NCBI GenBank assembly: GCA_023374025.1
Contig: SIJG01000064.1
Span: 457,943-521,942, forward strand
DNA length: 64,000 bases
Origin: Heterodera schachtii
Lineage: Eukaryota; Nematoda; Chromadorea; Rhabditida; Heteroderidae
Direction: 5' to 3'
In this document: positions 23,307 to 35,163 of the stretch, one piece after another
How positions within the stretch are numbered: position 1 is the first letter of the stretch
How the letters are laid out: each line of letters opens with the position of its first letter
Notes under the pieces: generated by a model
What the model was told of the DNA's origin: nothing
Databases searched by the model: none
What the model saw: the letters and a program-made list of their open reading frames with translations, nothing else
Program-made: the position numbers and the translations under genes

Positions 23307-26130
23307 GCCCTTGCACAATATTCTCGGTGATAATAAACTCACTCGAATTCTTCTCCTCACAATCAGCCTGGTAATTAATAATCACCAATTGTTTAATAAC
23401 ATCGTCCTCCGTCTCCCCCCCCCCCTTATCGTTTCCTTTCATTCTTTCCTATACACTTTTATCGGCTCGGTTCGCCGCCCGCCCAAATGCTCCCCCCCCC
23501 CCCTTCCGCCCACTAAACGTTTTGCGATCACTGATCGCATTTTGTCCCCCGGTTGGCTAATTGGTGACAAATTGCCGAGAATGTGTACTCTATTCACCCC
23601 CCCCCCCCACTAAATAATAATAAATAACCACGGGTTGGCCTTCTCTATCGCGAAATGCATCATGACAAAAGGGCCTTCCCTGCTTATCGTCGGGTGATTC
23701 TTCCATTCGTTTAATTCTCTTTTTGGCTAAAAAATCCACGAATTCCGTCCATTTTCAAAATGTTTGTGGGGTTGGTTTATTTTGGTTGGTATTCCCCTAA
23801 TTGAAGTCCCTTTCACATGCTCTTCACTCTTTCACACACAGCCAACCTGGACAATAATATAATCAATTTAAAGGGCAATTTCATTTTTATTTGCGTTGGC
23901 ATTTTAGCTTTTTTCGCATAAAAAAGTCAAAAAATCAATTTCGAGAAAAAAAAATTAATTTGCATCGCTCGGAGAGACTCTTTTATTTTGTAGAATTCAA
24001 ATGCTATCCAATATATTTTGTCTGCGTTTTCTAAAATGACTTGATAAAACGCTAACAAACAAATTTTTCATTTTTGTTTGTATTTTTCCTCCTTCCAAAT
24101 TTAATTTTCGTGTCATTTTAATTTTGCCATAGGCTTTTTTTTCTTAACCCCCCTTTCTCTCCTTCTCTCTGCTTTTTTGTTCACTCTCTCATAAATTATA
24201 AATTTCAACCGATTCCTTTTGTTCATTTTTTTGTTTAATCTGGCAATTTTTCTCCGTGTGGTCCCCCCCCCCCCCCCCCCGTTGTTTGGCACTTTCAGCC
24301 GCTGTGCACACACAAATTACCCCTTCCCCCCATTTTTGCCACTTGTTTGCGTATGCACCCATTAGTTAAATAATTATCTATTTGTATTATTTACGATTTT
24401 AACATCGATCATTGAACCCTGAATTTATTCAAAAGATTTCAAAAAATTTAAAACTCCAAGGCTCTGCCGCTCTCTACCAATCCCTTCTCGAGGCACGAGG
24501 CCATTTAAAAATGGGCAAAAAGTCACGAGACTTTCCCTCCCCCCCATCCACATATATATGTATTTGTTGTATAAAAAACCTTCATTTGTCAGTGACTGTG
24601 ATTTCCCGAAATGAATGAATGAATGATAAATTTTGTTTTCCCGCGAATGCTGCAGAACAGAATTTTTTTTATTCGATCCTATTAAATTTGGAATATTTTA
24701 AACGCCGAAGAAAAATTAATTGCATTTTTTTTTGTCACACAAAAAAAAACATTAAATTATGTGAAAAAAAGTCAAAACAATTTATTAATAATGTTGAAAA
24801 GCTACGGTAAGTGAGGAGGACCCAAAGCTACGGTTGGTAATTAATGTCAATTCCCTTTTAATCCCTTGCCCACCCTTTTAAACATTGTCATTGACTCATT
24901 TAAAAAGCTATCGCCTCACAATCAGTCTGACGGACAGCCCAAAAAGAAATATGCGCAGACATTTTACAAATAATTAGGAAAAAGCATACTCATTATAATT
25001 TGGGTATTATAATTTAATTTTTGCGGCCATTTTTAGAATTAAATAGTTTTGGACTTACATTTAATGTCATAGATTTTGCGTTTGAATATCCGCTTACAAA
25101 TTAGTGAGCAGCAGCTGGCATATTGGCTTATGAAAACCCAATTGATCCCCCATCCTCCTGCATCTCCCCTCGCCCCCGGCTCAATATCCAAAAAAGGAGA
25201 AACGCCGCCGCACCCATTCCCCCCCCCCCCCCTCGGCTTCCCCGTCCCGTTCTCCCCGTATAATAAATGATAATCTCCGTGACAAATCTCCCCCCCCCCC
25301 CCCTCAATTTCCCCGTCCTCCATCCTTTGGCGCTGTTCACTGTACTTTCATCTCTCTCCCAAAATCGTCTTTCCCCCCAGCCGAGGCCGGGAGCACTCTT
25401 TCGCTGCACCCCAATCTCAAAATTGAAAATTGATGAGGAAGACGAGGGGGCGGGGAAGGGGGGGAGGGGGGGGGCGGGGTTAGCATCTGTCGTCGTCGTT
25501 TGTCTCTCCCCCACTTTTTCGCTCTTTTCGTTTCTCTTCCGCCCGCCGTTTGTCGTCCCTTTTTCCGTTTTGTTTCTGTCTTTTCCCCTTATCTTTTTCC
25601 CGAGGGGTGCAGTTGAAAAAATCGCACTTTGTACCTTAAGGCAGCACCCGTAAAACGACCCCTGGGGCGAAATTGGGGGTGAAAAAGGGAGGGGAAAGGG
25701 CGACCGACTGAGGGGGGGGGGGAATGATTAGTTGGTCCTACCACAAAATTTTTTGTCAGCTTTTTCAAAGTGATCGAAAGAGTCAAATGATCATTTTCAG
25801 GACTCACTCAGTGGGCATTTTTTATCGGAGTGAACTGACTAATCATTCCATTTTCATGTCAATTACATATTAACCATAAAAACCGAAATGTCGATGGTTT
25901 TCATTCCCATGTTCACCCTTTAAAATTTATCAAGTCTTACAACATTAAACTTCTATTTTAATTTAAAGTAATTAACTGTTATTATACCCATGTACTAATA
26001 ATAATTAGTCAAAAAATTGAATTGTTTAAACCACTTTTGAATTAGTGGAATAAAAATATAATATGTAAATACTTTTAAAATTAATCCGATGAAATTAAAT
26101 TTATTTTACTTTTTCAGCGCAAAAGAAAGA
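23306..26130. other. intergenic, many C and G runs
   Basis: No gene is seen. Homopolymer C runs of 9-18 occur at about 23412, 23491, 23599, 24263, 25220 and 25291, with G runs near 25460 and 25713. The rest is AT-rich. Confidence 0.5.
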
Positions 26131-27140
26131 ATTATTTTAACACAACAAAACCACTAACAATTTTGTGTTGCTTCTTCTCGCCCTTTTCTCAGTGCCCAAC
26201 TTAAACTTCTTCCGTCCGCAAATGGCACCGCTTTGTTTCCAAGTGAACGAATATTACGCGCAGATTTCGGAGTTGGTGCCCGGCCTGTACATTTGCGGGG
26301 TGACCGGACTGACACCGGCCAACATGAAGGCCTTCCGCATCGAGTTGATCGTGAATGCCACCAGGGAGGTGCCGAACCTGAAGAGTCTTGGCCATATCCA
26401 GCGGATGAAGCTGTGGGTGGAGGACACGACGGATGAGGACCTTTTCCCGCACTTTGACATCGTGGCAGATCAGGTAGAGTCTCTATGATCAGCAGCACTG
26501 ATCGCTGGATTGATCACCCATGGCCGTTGCAGATCCATGCCGTCATCCAAGACCGTGGTGCCGTTCTGGTGCACTGCGTCGCCGGCGTTTCCCGATCCGC
26601 CGCCATCTGCTTGGCCTATCTGCTCAAGTATCGGACTCGGTCTCTGAGGGCCGCTTACCATTTGATGTGCTCAAAGCGTCCGATGGTCCGTCCCAATCTT
26701 AGCTTTTGGCGCCAGCTCATCCACTACGAGCAGGTCACTCGCTCAATTTGCCATAGAATGACCAATACATTTTGGGGTTTCAGCAGGTCAAGGGCAATGT
26801 CGGCTCGGTTCGCATCGTGCGGGACGAAGCACAGCCCGACAAATTGCTCCCCGACGTAAGTCTCGGAAGCGGCACTCGAGAATCCGGACATTTGTTCCCT
26901 TTTAAGGTCTATCTGAAGATCGTGATCCCCGACCAGCTAAGCCGCCCTCTGTCGCCGACCAATGCCACCGATGCGTCGTCCCCCCAATCCGTGCCAAAGT
27001 CTCCCTTTTCCGACGAGCCGGCACCAGTCTCGCAACTGCCGCTGAGCCGGCATCGCAGGAACAGTTCCGGCGGGTCGGCGCGTGTCAAATTTGTGCCCGT
27101 GCTCGAAGTGCTCACCGAAATGGCGGCTGAGTCCCCGGCT
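26131..27140. repeat. left arm of 1-kb inverted duplication
   Basis: This segment recurs as its reverse complement at 31848-32857. Positions map by x to 58988-x with no indel across the whole gene, introns included. Outside these limits similarity stops abruptly. Spot comparison of exon 1 and intron 1 found no mismatch; the first difference is at the last alanine codon (GCT versus GCG). Confidence 0.93.
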
Positions 27141-27143
27141 TGA
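26222..27143 (+). CDS. atypical dual-specificity phosphatase, copy A (253 aa)
   Basis: Cytosolic cysteine phosphatase removing phosphate from Tyr and Ser/Thr (DUSP14/18-like group). Exons 26222-26473, 26533-26733, 26784-26855 and 26907-27143 sum to 254 codons. The N-terminal part contains VPGLYICGVTGLTPANM and IVNATREVPN. The catalytic Asp is probably in WVEDTTDEDLFPHF. The P-loop HCVAGVSRSA has Cys and Arg intact (HCxxGxxR), followed by the AYLLKY helix. The C-terminal 85 residues are Ser/Pro-rich and unlike the core family. An in-frame upstream Met exists at 26165, but a TTTCTCAG acceptor at 26185-26192, possibly for spliced leader, favours 26222. It is identical in sequence to copy B on the other strand. 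Confidence 0.9.
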
Positions 27144-28014
27144 TGTTAAAAAGATGTCTTTTTGTATTGTTTCTTAATAATTTACACATTTTAATAACCC
27201 TTCTCTTCCACTTTTGTTTTAGAACCGTTCGTTTAAATTAACCTTTTACCCTCCCGGGTAATTCAACGGGTATAAATATTCTCAACTTCATTTTTTCGTT
27301 TTGTTCAGAAATTGTCATTTTCATTTAATATCAATTTTTTCTGGCTTGAATTTGATTTGGTAAAGATTAAATCTTTTAAAATTATTAAAAACCCAAAAAT
27401 ACCAATTGATTATATAAAATATTGTGGGAGAGGAGTAATGAATTCATAAAAAATAATGTGGGGAAAAAGTATGAGCAAAATTCTAGGTATGGATCGTTTC
27501 GGCACTGACGATTCGGCATTGATCATTCAATTTAAAAAACCCCTAAAAAGGGCTATTTTAGTGAAAATCTTATGCAAAATTTTCGAGTTTTCCCCTGCGG
27601 CGCCTATCGGCACCCCCGGCCCGCCTATTTGTTTTTTTGGAAACATAGTGCGGCAAAAAAAAAAAAGAAAGCATTTTCGTTTCGAGTTTTTTTAGCAGTC
27701 TCATCAAAATTAAATGATTTCAGGAAAACATTAAAATTAATAATAAATTAAATTACTCATTTTTAAAGAATGAGAAAATTTTTGGAAATTTGAAAAAATT
27801 GACATCCGAAACAATTCTGGCACTTTTTACTTTTTTGTTCTTTTTTTTTGTTTTGTTTTTTTAATTAAAGACAAATATTTTTTTATTAAATTTTTTATCA
27901 CTTGAAAAATAATAAAATTAAGATTTATTGATTTTTATTTATTTCTTTTTTGGTAATTTCCCGGTTGAAAATCGAGGTCCCAGAGCCGGCTTTTCTGGTT
28001 CCGGCAAGTGCTTA

Positions 28015-28125
28015 CATGACATTTGCGCCTATGTCCAAAATCGGTTTCAGACTTGTTTTTTTCAAAATCTGATAGCCTAAACAGCATTAAACACAGCGGC
28101 CCAATTTTGGGCTCCAAGTACAATT
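28015..28125 (-). repeat. dispersed repeat ('cgcctatgtccaaaatcgg' family)
   Basis: It shares 'catttgcgcctatgtcc', 'gatagcctaaacagcatta' and 'ggcccaattttgggctcc' with 30985-31200 (opposite orientation), and the first two with 63510-63715. Confidence 0.7.
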
Positions 28126-28141
28126 AAGTTGGTTTTTTCGT

Positions 28142-28200
28142 CTTCGTGGTCTGTGAGTTAGTCACCAAAAGGGGGGGTCTCAGGTTCGAGTCCCATGCAT
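28142..28200 (+). repeat. tRNA-like SINE fragment
   Basis: B-box GGTTCGAGTCCCATGC is preceded by a degenerate A-box region (GTGGTCTGTGAGTTAGTC) resembling a Leu-type tRNA. No paired acceptor stem is present. Confidence 0.4.
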
Positions 28201-28420
28201 GCTGTAACTGTATTTTGAGGTTTTTAAAGCAAATAAATATAAGTGAAATGATAACACAGTTTTTAATGAAGTTCAGAATTTTTTTAAATTTTTATTTCTG
28301 TAAAAACGAAGAAAAACCTTTTATCGAACTGTGTCTATTCAAAATCGAATTGTTCTTCTTCTCCATTGTTTTCTTCGTCCGTCTCCCGTCGACCATAAAT
28401 TTCTTCTTGCTAAATCACCA

Positions 28421-30689
28421 TCAATCAATGACATTGATAAGCGAAATTTCGTCAGTTTCTTCTTCCGGTTGATCAAACTCATCATGCTCTTCCCTCTGAT
28501 CACTTTGTCTCTGAATTATTTTATATAAATTTTAAATAAAACAAGTTTAACGCAATTACCCCCTCCAAACATACATACCTGCTTCATTTCATCAATTTTG
28601 CCAGTGTCAAGGAGCCAATTGTTGACAAAATGGTGCTCCAGTTGCTGCAAAATTTGGTCTGCGTCCGGCATACACTTCCACAGTTGCTCAAGTCGGCGCC
28701 AAACGGAATGGAGCGCCTCATCACCTTAAAATTCAGATTAATGGGGTAGAAAACATTTTTCACCACAACCCTGTTCATCTAAAAGGCCAAGAAATTTGTG
28801 CTCGCGAGCGAAGGGAACAAAATGGCTCAACAAAAGATGTGCTTTGGGCTTCTTTGAGAGAAACCCGCGCATCCGCTCCTGGGTAGCCAAAAAAGATTTT
28901 AAATCGTCAACACGCTCCTCTAACTCATCCAGGTCATTCGGTGACAATGGCTCTGCCTGAATTTCGAATTTAAGTTTGAGAAAAGAGAAAAAAGTGACTT
29001 TTGAAAATTTTTGAATTTTCCCGAGGTGCACAAGGGTTCTGCAAATTGTAATTGGCCAGTCTGTCGAAAAGAGGTGCTCCATTTCAGAAGCATTGACAAG
29101 GATTTTTCTAATTGAATTCCCAGTCATGTCTCGTTTACGAAATTGCTCCCTCCGCGCGCCGAATCTCCGAAAAAACTGTTGAGCAATTGCGGCACATCCT
29201 TCCTGCTGTTCGAGTTCCCGAATTAAGGCATTTCCAAGCCCCTGGAAAACGTGAAATGGGGCGGGGATGATCCGGTCAAATCCAATGGACAGAAGAAGCG
29301 GTGGTTTCGTGATCCCCATCATCGCCGATCTGACCGCTGCGTTTGCCTTTTCGCCATTCACCATGGCCTTGGTGAATTGTTCCGCGAAATGCACAGTCTG
29401 ACCAATTGTCCGGAGTTCACAAATTTCGCCCTCCTTCACCAAATGATCACTTCTGCAACTGCAAATTGGAGACGGAAATGTTGTCACTGCAGAACCACAA
29501 TGCCCGATCATTGACCAAATAAAACTGACGTCTCCGCCCAAAAACCTTTTGAATTCAAAAAATGGAAAAAAAAACAAATTTTAAAATTTACCACTTTACT
29601 CGTTTGCCCGCCAATGTGCCAATTCCGTCAATTTGTTCCCAAAGTGTGCTTCCATAGCGCTCCAAGTTTTCTCGGCTATCCTTGGCGGGGAAAACGGCAC
29701 AGACGAAATTGTTTGATGGAGAATTTGACCGAGCAGCCTGGCTGAACGAGACGGTAATCTTCGTACAACTCTGGCTGCCTCAACATCAGTGCACACAAAT
29801 CCAACACCCACATTGGTCTCAATTGGTGCGTATTGCAATGGGCCACAGATACGGCGTTTGATGTCAAGCACCTAACAATAATCAATGGAATTTTTAAATA
29901 ATATAAAAAATGCTAAAGTATGTTTTTACTTTTTTGAGTGGCGGAAACACATCACGTGAGGTGCGCTGCAAATGATCGGCATTCTTCTTTAGTCGTCCTG
30001 TTGGAGTTGCTAGAATTAAAAAAGAAAATTATTTGAAAAAGATAAAAAGGGGATTTTAGTTTCACTCACTTTTGCTGGTGGTCAGTGTCTCCATCGGTGG
30101 TGCCACCTTTTCCTCCAACTGCCGCCGAAGCGCAGTGATCATTGCGTCTCTGTTGCGGACCTGCTGTCGAAGAAAGCTGATCAGTTGTTCCTGCTCCTTC
30201 AACTGTTTGTCCAATTGCTCTGTTTGTGTCGCGGCGTCCTCACAAGCCAAATCCACGTCCGTTGCCTTGTCCATCATTGTCAAATCCATGTGTGTTGCTT
30301 TGTCGGCATTTGTCAATTCCATTTGTGTTGCGTTTTCGGTAGTTTTTGGACGGACACGCACATGGCGCCTGCTCGGAGTTGCTGTCAACGGCCTTGGGCT
30401 TGAACGCGGGCCTTAATTTAATTTTTGCTTCTAAAATAGTGCTTTTTTGACATACGAAGGTTAAAAGTTGACGTTGACGGCCCACTTTCGGTGGCATGGG
30501 TCGATGTCCCCTCTCCTTCTGCTGTTGGCACGGCTTCGGTCTGCTTTAGCGCTGAAAAATGCAGTGTTTTTAAAATAAAATTTATTTGATCTAATTCTCT
30601 TCACTTTTTGGCGTCGAGCCGCCTTTTTGAGCCCGATCCTGGCGCCATTCCTTGCGCCTTCGCTTTGCTTCATTCCCAGAATTACTCAT
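28421..30689 (-). CDS. transposon-related protein of unknown class, about 8 exons
   Basis: Minus-strand gene with phase-consistent exons: 30689-30605, 30551-30456, 30430-30070, 30010 to about 29932, about 29873-29600, about 29552-28770, about 28730-28581, and a last exon ending at 28421. It starts MSNSGNEAKRRRKEW (basic), has a heptad-like coiled coil with the degenerate repeat NADKATHMDLTMMDKATDVD, then a globular part with SFIWSMIGHCGSAVTTFPSP and FDRIIPAPFHVFQGLGNALI. Near the end KAHLLLSHFVPFAREHKF is followed by GLLDEQGDEALHS. This His...Glu-Gln-Gly...Glu...His pattern is what I associate with repeated, transposase-like nematode proteins, but I cannot name the superfamily. It occupies the loop between the two phosphatase copies. 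It shows no obvious lesion. Confidence 0.65.
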
Positions 30690-31847
30690 TCTTTTTAATT
30701 TATCAGTTTTTTTACGTGTAAGTACCATTTTATGCCTTAAAAAGTAAGTGATTTCATGTATTTTTTGCTCTGGGAAAAAATTTTTTCCTGTGGGTAACTT
30801 TTTTTGAAATTTTGCATAGGCCCATATTTTGACCTCCTCTATCGATTCTAAGTTTATTTTGTGAAAGTTAAGTTTTTAACTCGAGATCGGCTCTTCTATT
30901 TTTACAAGGGAAAATCCCCAAAAAATTTTAAGTTTTGCAAAGTTTTGGCGTTCTGATTACTAGATAAATAATAAACTTATTTGCACTGGGAGCCCAAAAT
31001 TGGGCCGCTGTGTAAATAAGTGATCGAAGTGATTGTGTTTGATCATTTGATAATTAATGAATTTTTGAAAAAATCCTAAATATTCAAACAACAGAATTAA
31101 TGCTACTGATAAACTAAAAAACTGTATTTTCTTAATTTTAATGCTGCTTAGGCTATCAATTCTTGAAAAACTTAAAATGTCCGAGGCGCAAATGTCACAC
31201 GCGGCAAGTCACGGTAAAGATTTTTCTTAAAATTCCGGGTCCCGTGTTACTTATCGCTAATCTCAATTGAAAATAAAAAATCACGGTAACTAATGAAACT
31301 TAATTTTCTATTTTTAGGGAAGGCCAAAAGAATAAAAATTCGGAATAAAATGTTAGAATATTAATTAATACTAATTATTATAATAAAAATATGACAAAAT
31401 GAGTGTTCACATTTTTATTCATTCAAAATTAATATGGTGGAATAACAATAAAATGAAATATCTTCAACACCCGTGTTTTTAATTCATTTAAAATAAATGT
31501 TATGGAAGAAAATAAAAAGCGAAAAAAAGTAAAATTTGTAGAATATTTCAAACAGAAAAGAATTTGAAAATGAGAATATTATTTAGAGTATTTATTTATC
31601 AGTAACTAAACGAGGGGGGGGAGGGATAAGGCAGCGAAAAAAGGGAAATAAAATGAAAACAAATAAAAATAATTAAATAATTATAAATTGTAAAATTAAT
31701 AATGAAAACAAACAAAAAGACAAAAATAATTAAATTATTTGGAAGAATTATTAACATTATGAAGGTAATTTACGGCCCGAAATTACCGTATTTAAGTGTT
31801 AGTCGATGAAATACGTTTACTTTAATTATGTGGAAAAAATGCCATCA
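30690..31847. other. loop of the inverted duplication, right part
   Basis: AT-rich, no gene seen. It contains the dispersed repeat at 30985-31200 and a purine-rich stretch near 31610. Confidence 0.45.
30985..31200 (+). repeat. dispersed repeat, inverted relative of 28015-28125
   Basis: It begins near 'gggagcccaaaattgggcc' and ends 'gtccgaggcgcaaatgtc', in the opposite orientation to the copy at 28015. The interior ('aagtgatcgaagtgattgtg', 'caaacaacagaattaatg') also matches 63580-63700. Confidence 0.7.
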
Positions 31848-32766
31848 CGCCGGGGACTCAGCCGCCATTTCGGTGAGCACTTCGAGCACGGGCACAAATT
31901 TGACACGCGCCGACCCGCCGGAACTGTTCCTGCGATGCCGGCTCAGCGGCAGTTGCGAGACTGGTGCCGGCTCGTCGGAAAAGGGAGACTTTGGCACGGA
32001 TTGGGGGGACGACGCATCGGTGGCATTGGTCGGCGACAGAGGGCGGCTTAGCTGGTCGGGGATCACGATCTTCAGATAGACCTTAAAAGGGAACAAATGT
32101 CCGGATTCTCGAGTGCCGCTTCCGAGACTTACGTCGGGGAGCAATTTGTCGGGCTGTGCTTCGTCCCGCACGATGCGAACCGAGCCGACATTGCCCTTGA
32201 CCTGCTGAAACCCCAAAATGTATTGGTCATTCTATGGCAAATTGAGCGAGTGACCTGCTCGTAGTGGATGAGCTGGCGCCAAAAGCTAAGATTGGGACGG
32301 ACCATCGGACGCTTTGAGCACATCAAATGGTAAGCGGCCCTCAGAGACCGAGTCCGATACTTGAGCAGATAGGCCAAGCAGATGGCGGCGGATCGGGAAA
32401 CGCCGGCGACGCAGTGCACCAGAACGGCACCACGGTCTTGGATGACGGCATGGATCTGCAACGGCCATGGGTGATCAATCCAGCGATCAGTGCTGCTGAT
32501 CATAGAGACTCTACCTGATCTGCCACGATGTCAAAGTGCGGGAAAAGGTCCTCATCCGTCGTGTCCTCCACCCACAGCTTCATCCGCTGGATATGGCCAA
32601 GACTCTTCAGGTTCGGCACCTCCCTGGTGGCATTCACGATCAACTCGATGCGGAAGGCCTTCATGTTGGCCGGTGTCAGTCCGGTCACCCCGCAAATGTA
32701 CAGGCCGGGCACCAACTCCGAAATCTGCGCGTAATATTCGTTCACTTGGAAACAAAGCGGTGCCAT
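31845..32766 (-). CDS. atypical dual-specificity phosphatase, copy B (253 aa)
   Basis: Minus-strand duplicate of the gene at 26222-27143. Exons are 32766-32515, 32455-32255, 32204-32133 and 32081-31845. The P-loop HCVAGVSRSA and the Ser/Pro-rich tail are intact and the predicted protein is identical to copy A. The 5' flank is shared only for about 90 bp upstream of the start codon, so the two copies may be expressed differently. It could also be an assembly duplicate, although the flanks differ on both sides, which argues against simple mis-assembly. Confidence 0.9.
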
Positions 32767-32857
32767 TTGCGGACGGAAGAAGTTTAAGTTGGGCACTGAG
32801 AAAAGGGCGAGAAGAAGCAACACAAAATTGTTAGTGGTTTTGTTGTGTTAAAATAAT
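31848..32857. repeat. right arm of 1-kb inverted duplication
   Basis: Reverse complement of 26131-27140, separated by a 4.7-kb loop. Identity runs through exons and introns without indels. Confidence 0.93.
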
Positions 32858-34617
32858 TATTTATTCTTTTAAAGCCTTAATATATTTATGAATTTTTATT
32901 TAATTAAAATTTTTATGTTTTTTGAAGGAATAAATTGTTTAATTCATGTGAAATTCATTTTTAATTATATAAACATTATGAATATCGTAAGAATATGCAT
33001 ATTAATAGGGATTGAACACGCATAGAAATAGAATCATTAAATATTCACATGAATTTAAATATATACAATTAATAATGCATTAATAAAAATGATTCAATGG
33101 GAAAAGGAAATTACAATAAAACAAAAATTTATTTTAGGGAATATTAAATTAAAATGTAAATTTTTATATGTGTAAGCAAATTTTAAATAGCACAGAAAAT
33201 GTTAGTGCGTTTCATTTGATTTTCATTCCCTCAAACGAAATTGTCCAAAGGTCGGAAAAGGGCGGCGGTTTTATTCATTTCCATCGCCCAATGCTTCTCA
33301 AATTTCAAATGCGTCATTTCAATCATTTTTTTGGATTTGCTTCTGCATTAGCATATTCGTTATTAAAAATAATAATAATAATAATTTATAATTAATTTTT
33401 GATTTTTGGCGAACCGAACAAATCGAATTCCATCAAAAAACACAAAGGCAACCAAATTGAACGTAGCAAATGTCAAAAAACCTTTCAATGAAACCAAATT
33501 TGCTCTTCAGCGGGTGCCCCGTCATATGGCAAATGAAATGAATAAATGGGGGGGCGGGGGGTCACGCAGTCCTCGCCCCCTCCTCGCGCCCCTTTCGCCC
33601 CTTTTTCGCGGTCCTTTGCCCCTCGCCCTTCCGACTTCCCTTTCCCCCCCCCCCCTCAAAAAAAAAACTTTCCGTAAATTTTGTTGACCAAAAAAAGACG
33701 GGGGTTCACTTTTGTCACTTTTGTCACTTTTGTTGGGGCAGCCAACAAAAGTAAGACGAAGAACAAATTACGACCAAAGAAAACGCAATTATTATGCGGA
33801 ATTAATGAAAGAAAAGAATGAATTAAATGATAAGGAGAAAATGGAAGGAATTGCGGAAAATTTGCAAATTTTTTCTCCTCTTTTCCATTTTTTGTGTATA
33901 CGATTCAAAATTCTTTGTTACCAAATGTTGCGAGATTAATTCTTGTAAATTCGTATAATTATGGTTCGATTGGTTAGAAAAAGTGTAAGAAATAGCGAAA
34001 CGAACGGAGAGAACTGTCAAATTACATTTAATTGACAATTAAAAGAAAGCATCAAATGAATATTAAATTAATAATTATTCAATTCGTAGAAATTTTCGAG
34101 TGAGGCAAATGGACGAGAGAAATTTGCTTAAAGAAATTAATATGCTCCTTTCAGCAGAAGCAGCATCATTAGCAACCAATTTATTATATGTTCAATCCTC
34201 CAATGGAAAAGGAGAAATTTTCTTCCTTTTCTTCACTTAGAATTTTAAAGACTTAAAATTTGCCAAAACCGCAAAATATTTTTGAAACCCTTTTAAAAAG
34301 ATAAAAACAAAGTAAATAATTTATTAATGTTTTCAATTAAAATTTTTTCTTGGAAAAATCCCGCTATTTCTGGCCCGGTCAAAAATCATAGTCTTCCCAG
34401 TCCCGTTTCCTTATTATAATCACGGTCAACCCAGGGCCAGGTTTTTCTCAAGAATCCCAGTCATGAGATATTCAAGAAAAAACTAATATAGAAAACAAAC
34501 GAGAAATTGGCCAATTAATTGTGAAAACATAAAAATGAAAACTTTTGTTATTTATTGTGATCAGATTCGGGATCATGTTGCAGAAGCAACAGATTTTATT
34601 GCATTCATTCTGAATTG
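32858..34617. other. intergenic, AT-rich
   Basis: No gene is seen. A C-rich block lies at 33550-33660 and a triple 'cttttgtca' run near 33710. Reading frames here lack domain character. Confidence 0.5.
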
Positions 34618-34656
34618 GGTGAATGTCTCTCTTTCTCTCTCTCTTCTCTCTCTCTC

Positions 34657-34689
<33 letters not shown>

Positions 34690-34835
34690 ATCCCTCTCTC
34701 TTCTCTCTCTCTCTCTGTCTCTCTCTCTTTTCTCTCTCTCTCTTCTCTTCTCTCTTTCTCTCTTTCTCTCTCTCTTCTCTCTCTTCTCTCTCTCTTCTCC
34801 CTCTCTCTTCTCTCTCTCCTCTCTCTCATTGCTTC
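34618..34835. repeat. (CT)n microsatellite
   Basis: Interrupted CT array of about 215 bp. Together with the GA array at 35028-35163 it forms an imperfect inverted pair around a 190-bp spacer. Confidence 0.95.
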
Positions 34836-35027
34836 CCATTTTTTCCCATTGGGCAAATGTTTTTGTGTGCCAGCCGGTCTTTTTCGAATTGGCAGCAGCT
34901 GTCAGCAATTTCCGCCCCCAGCAAAGTACGAATTGGCCCCATTTTCGCGACAAAAATACTAACAAATAAATACGAAGTTGGGAAAAGGAGGGACCAGAAG
35001 ATAAAGGGAGAGGGGTGGACAGAAAGA

Positions 35028-35163
35028 GAAGAGAGGGGGAAGGAAAAAGGGAGAGAGAGAGAGAGGTTGAGAGAGAGAGGGGGGGGGGAGAGAGAGAAGA
35101 GAGAGATGGGGAGGGGGAAAGAGAGAGAGGGGAGAGAGAGAGAGAGGGGAGAGAGAGAGAGAT
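35028..35163. repeat. (GA)n microsatellite
   Basis: Purine-strand GA array with G runs. It is complementary to the CT array about 200 bp to its left, so the region could fold back or form triplex DNA. Confidence 0.93.

Larger units (their letters stand above)
27144..28420. other. loop of the inverted duplication, left part
   Basis: No gene is seen. About 27594-27621 is a copy of the GC-rich palindrome. 28015-28125 is a dispersed repeat whose inverted relative lies at 30985-31200. 28142-28200 has a tRNA-like B box GGTTCGAGTCC. Confidence 0.5.
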
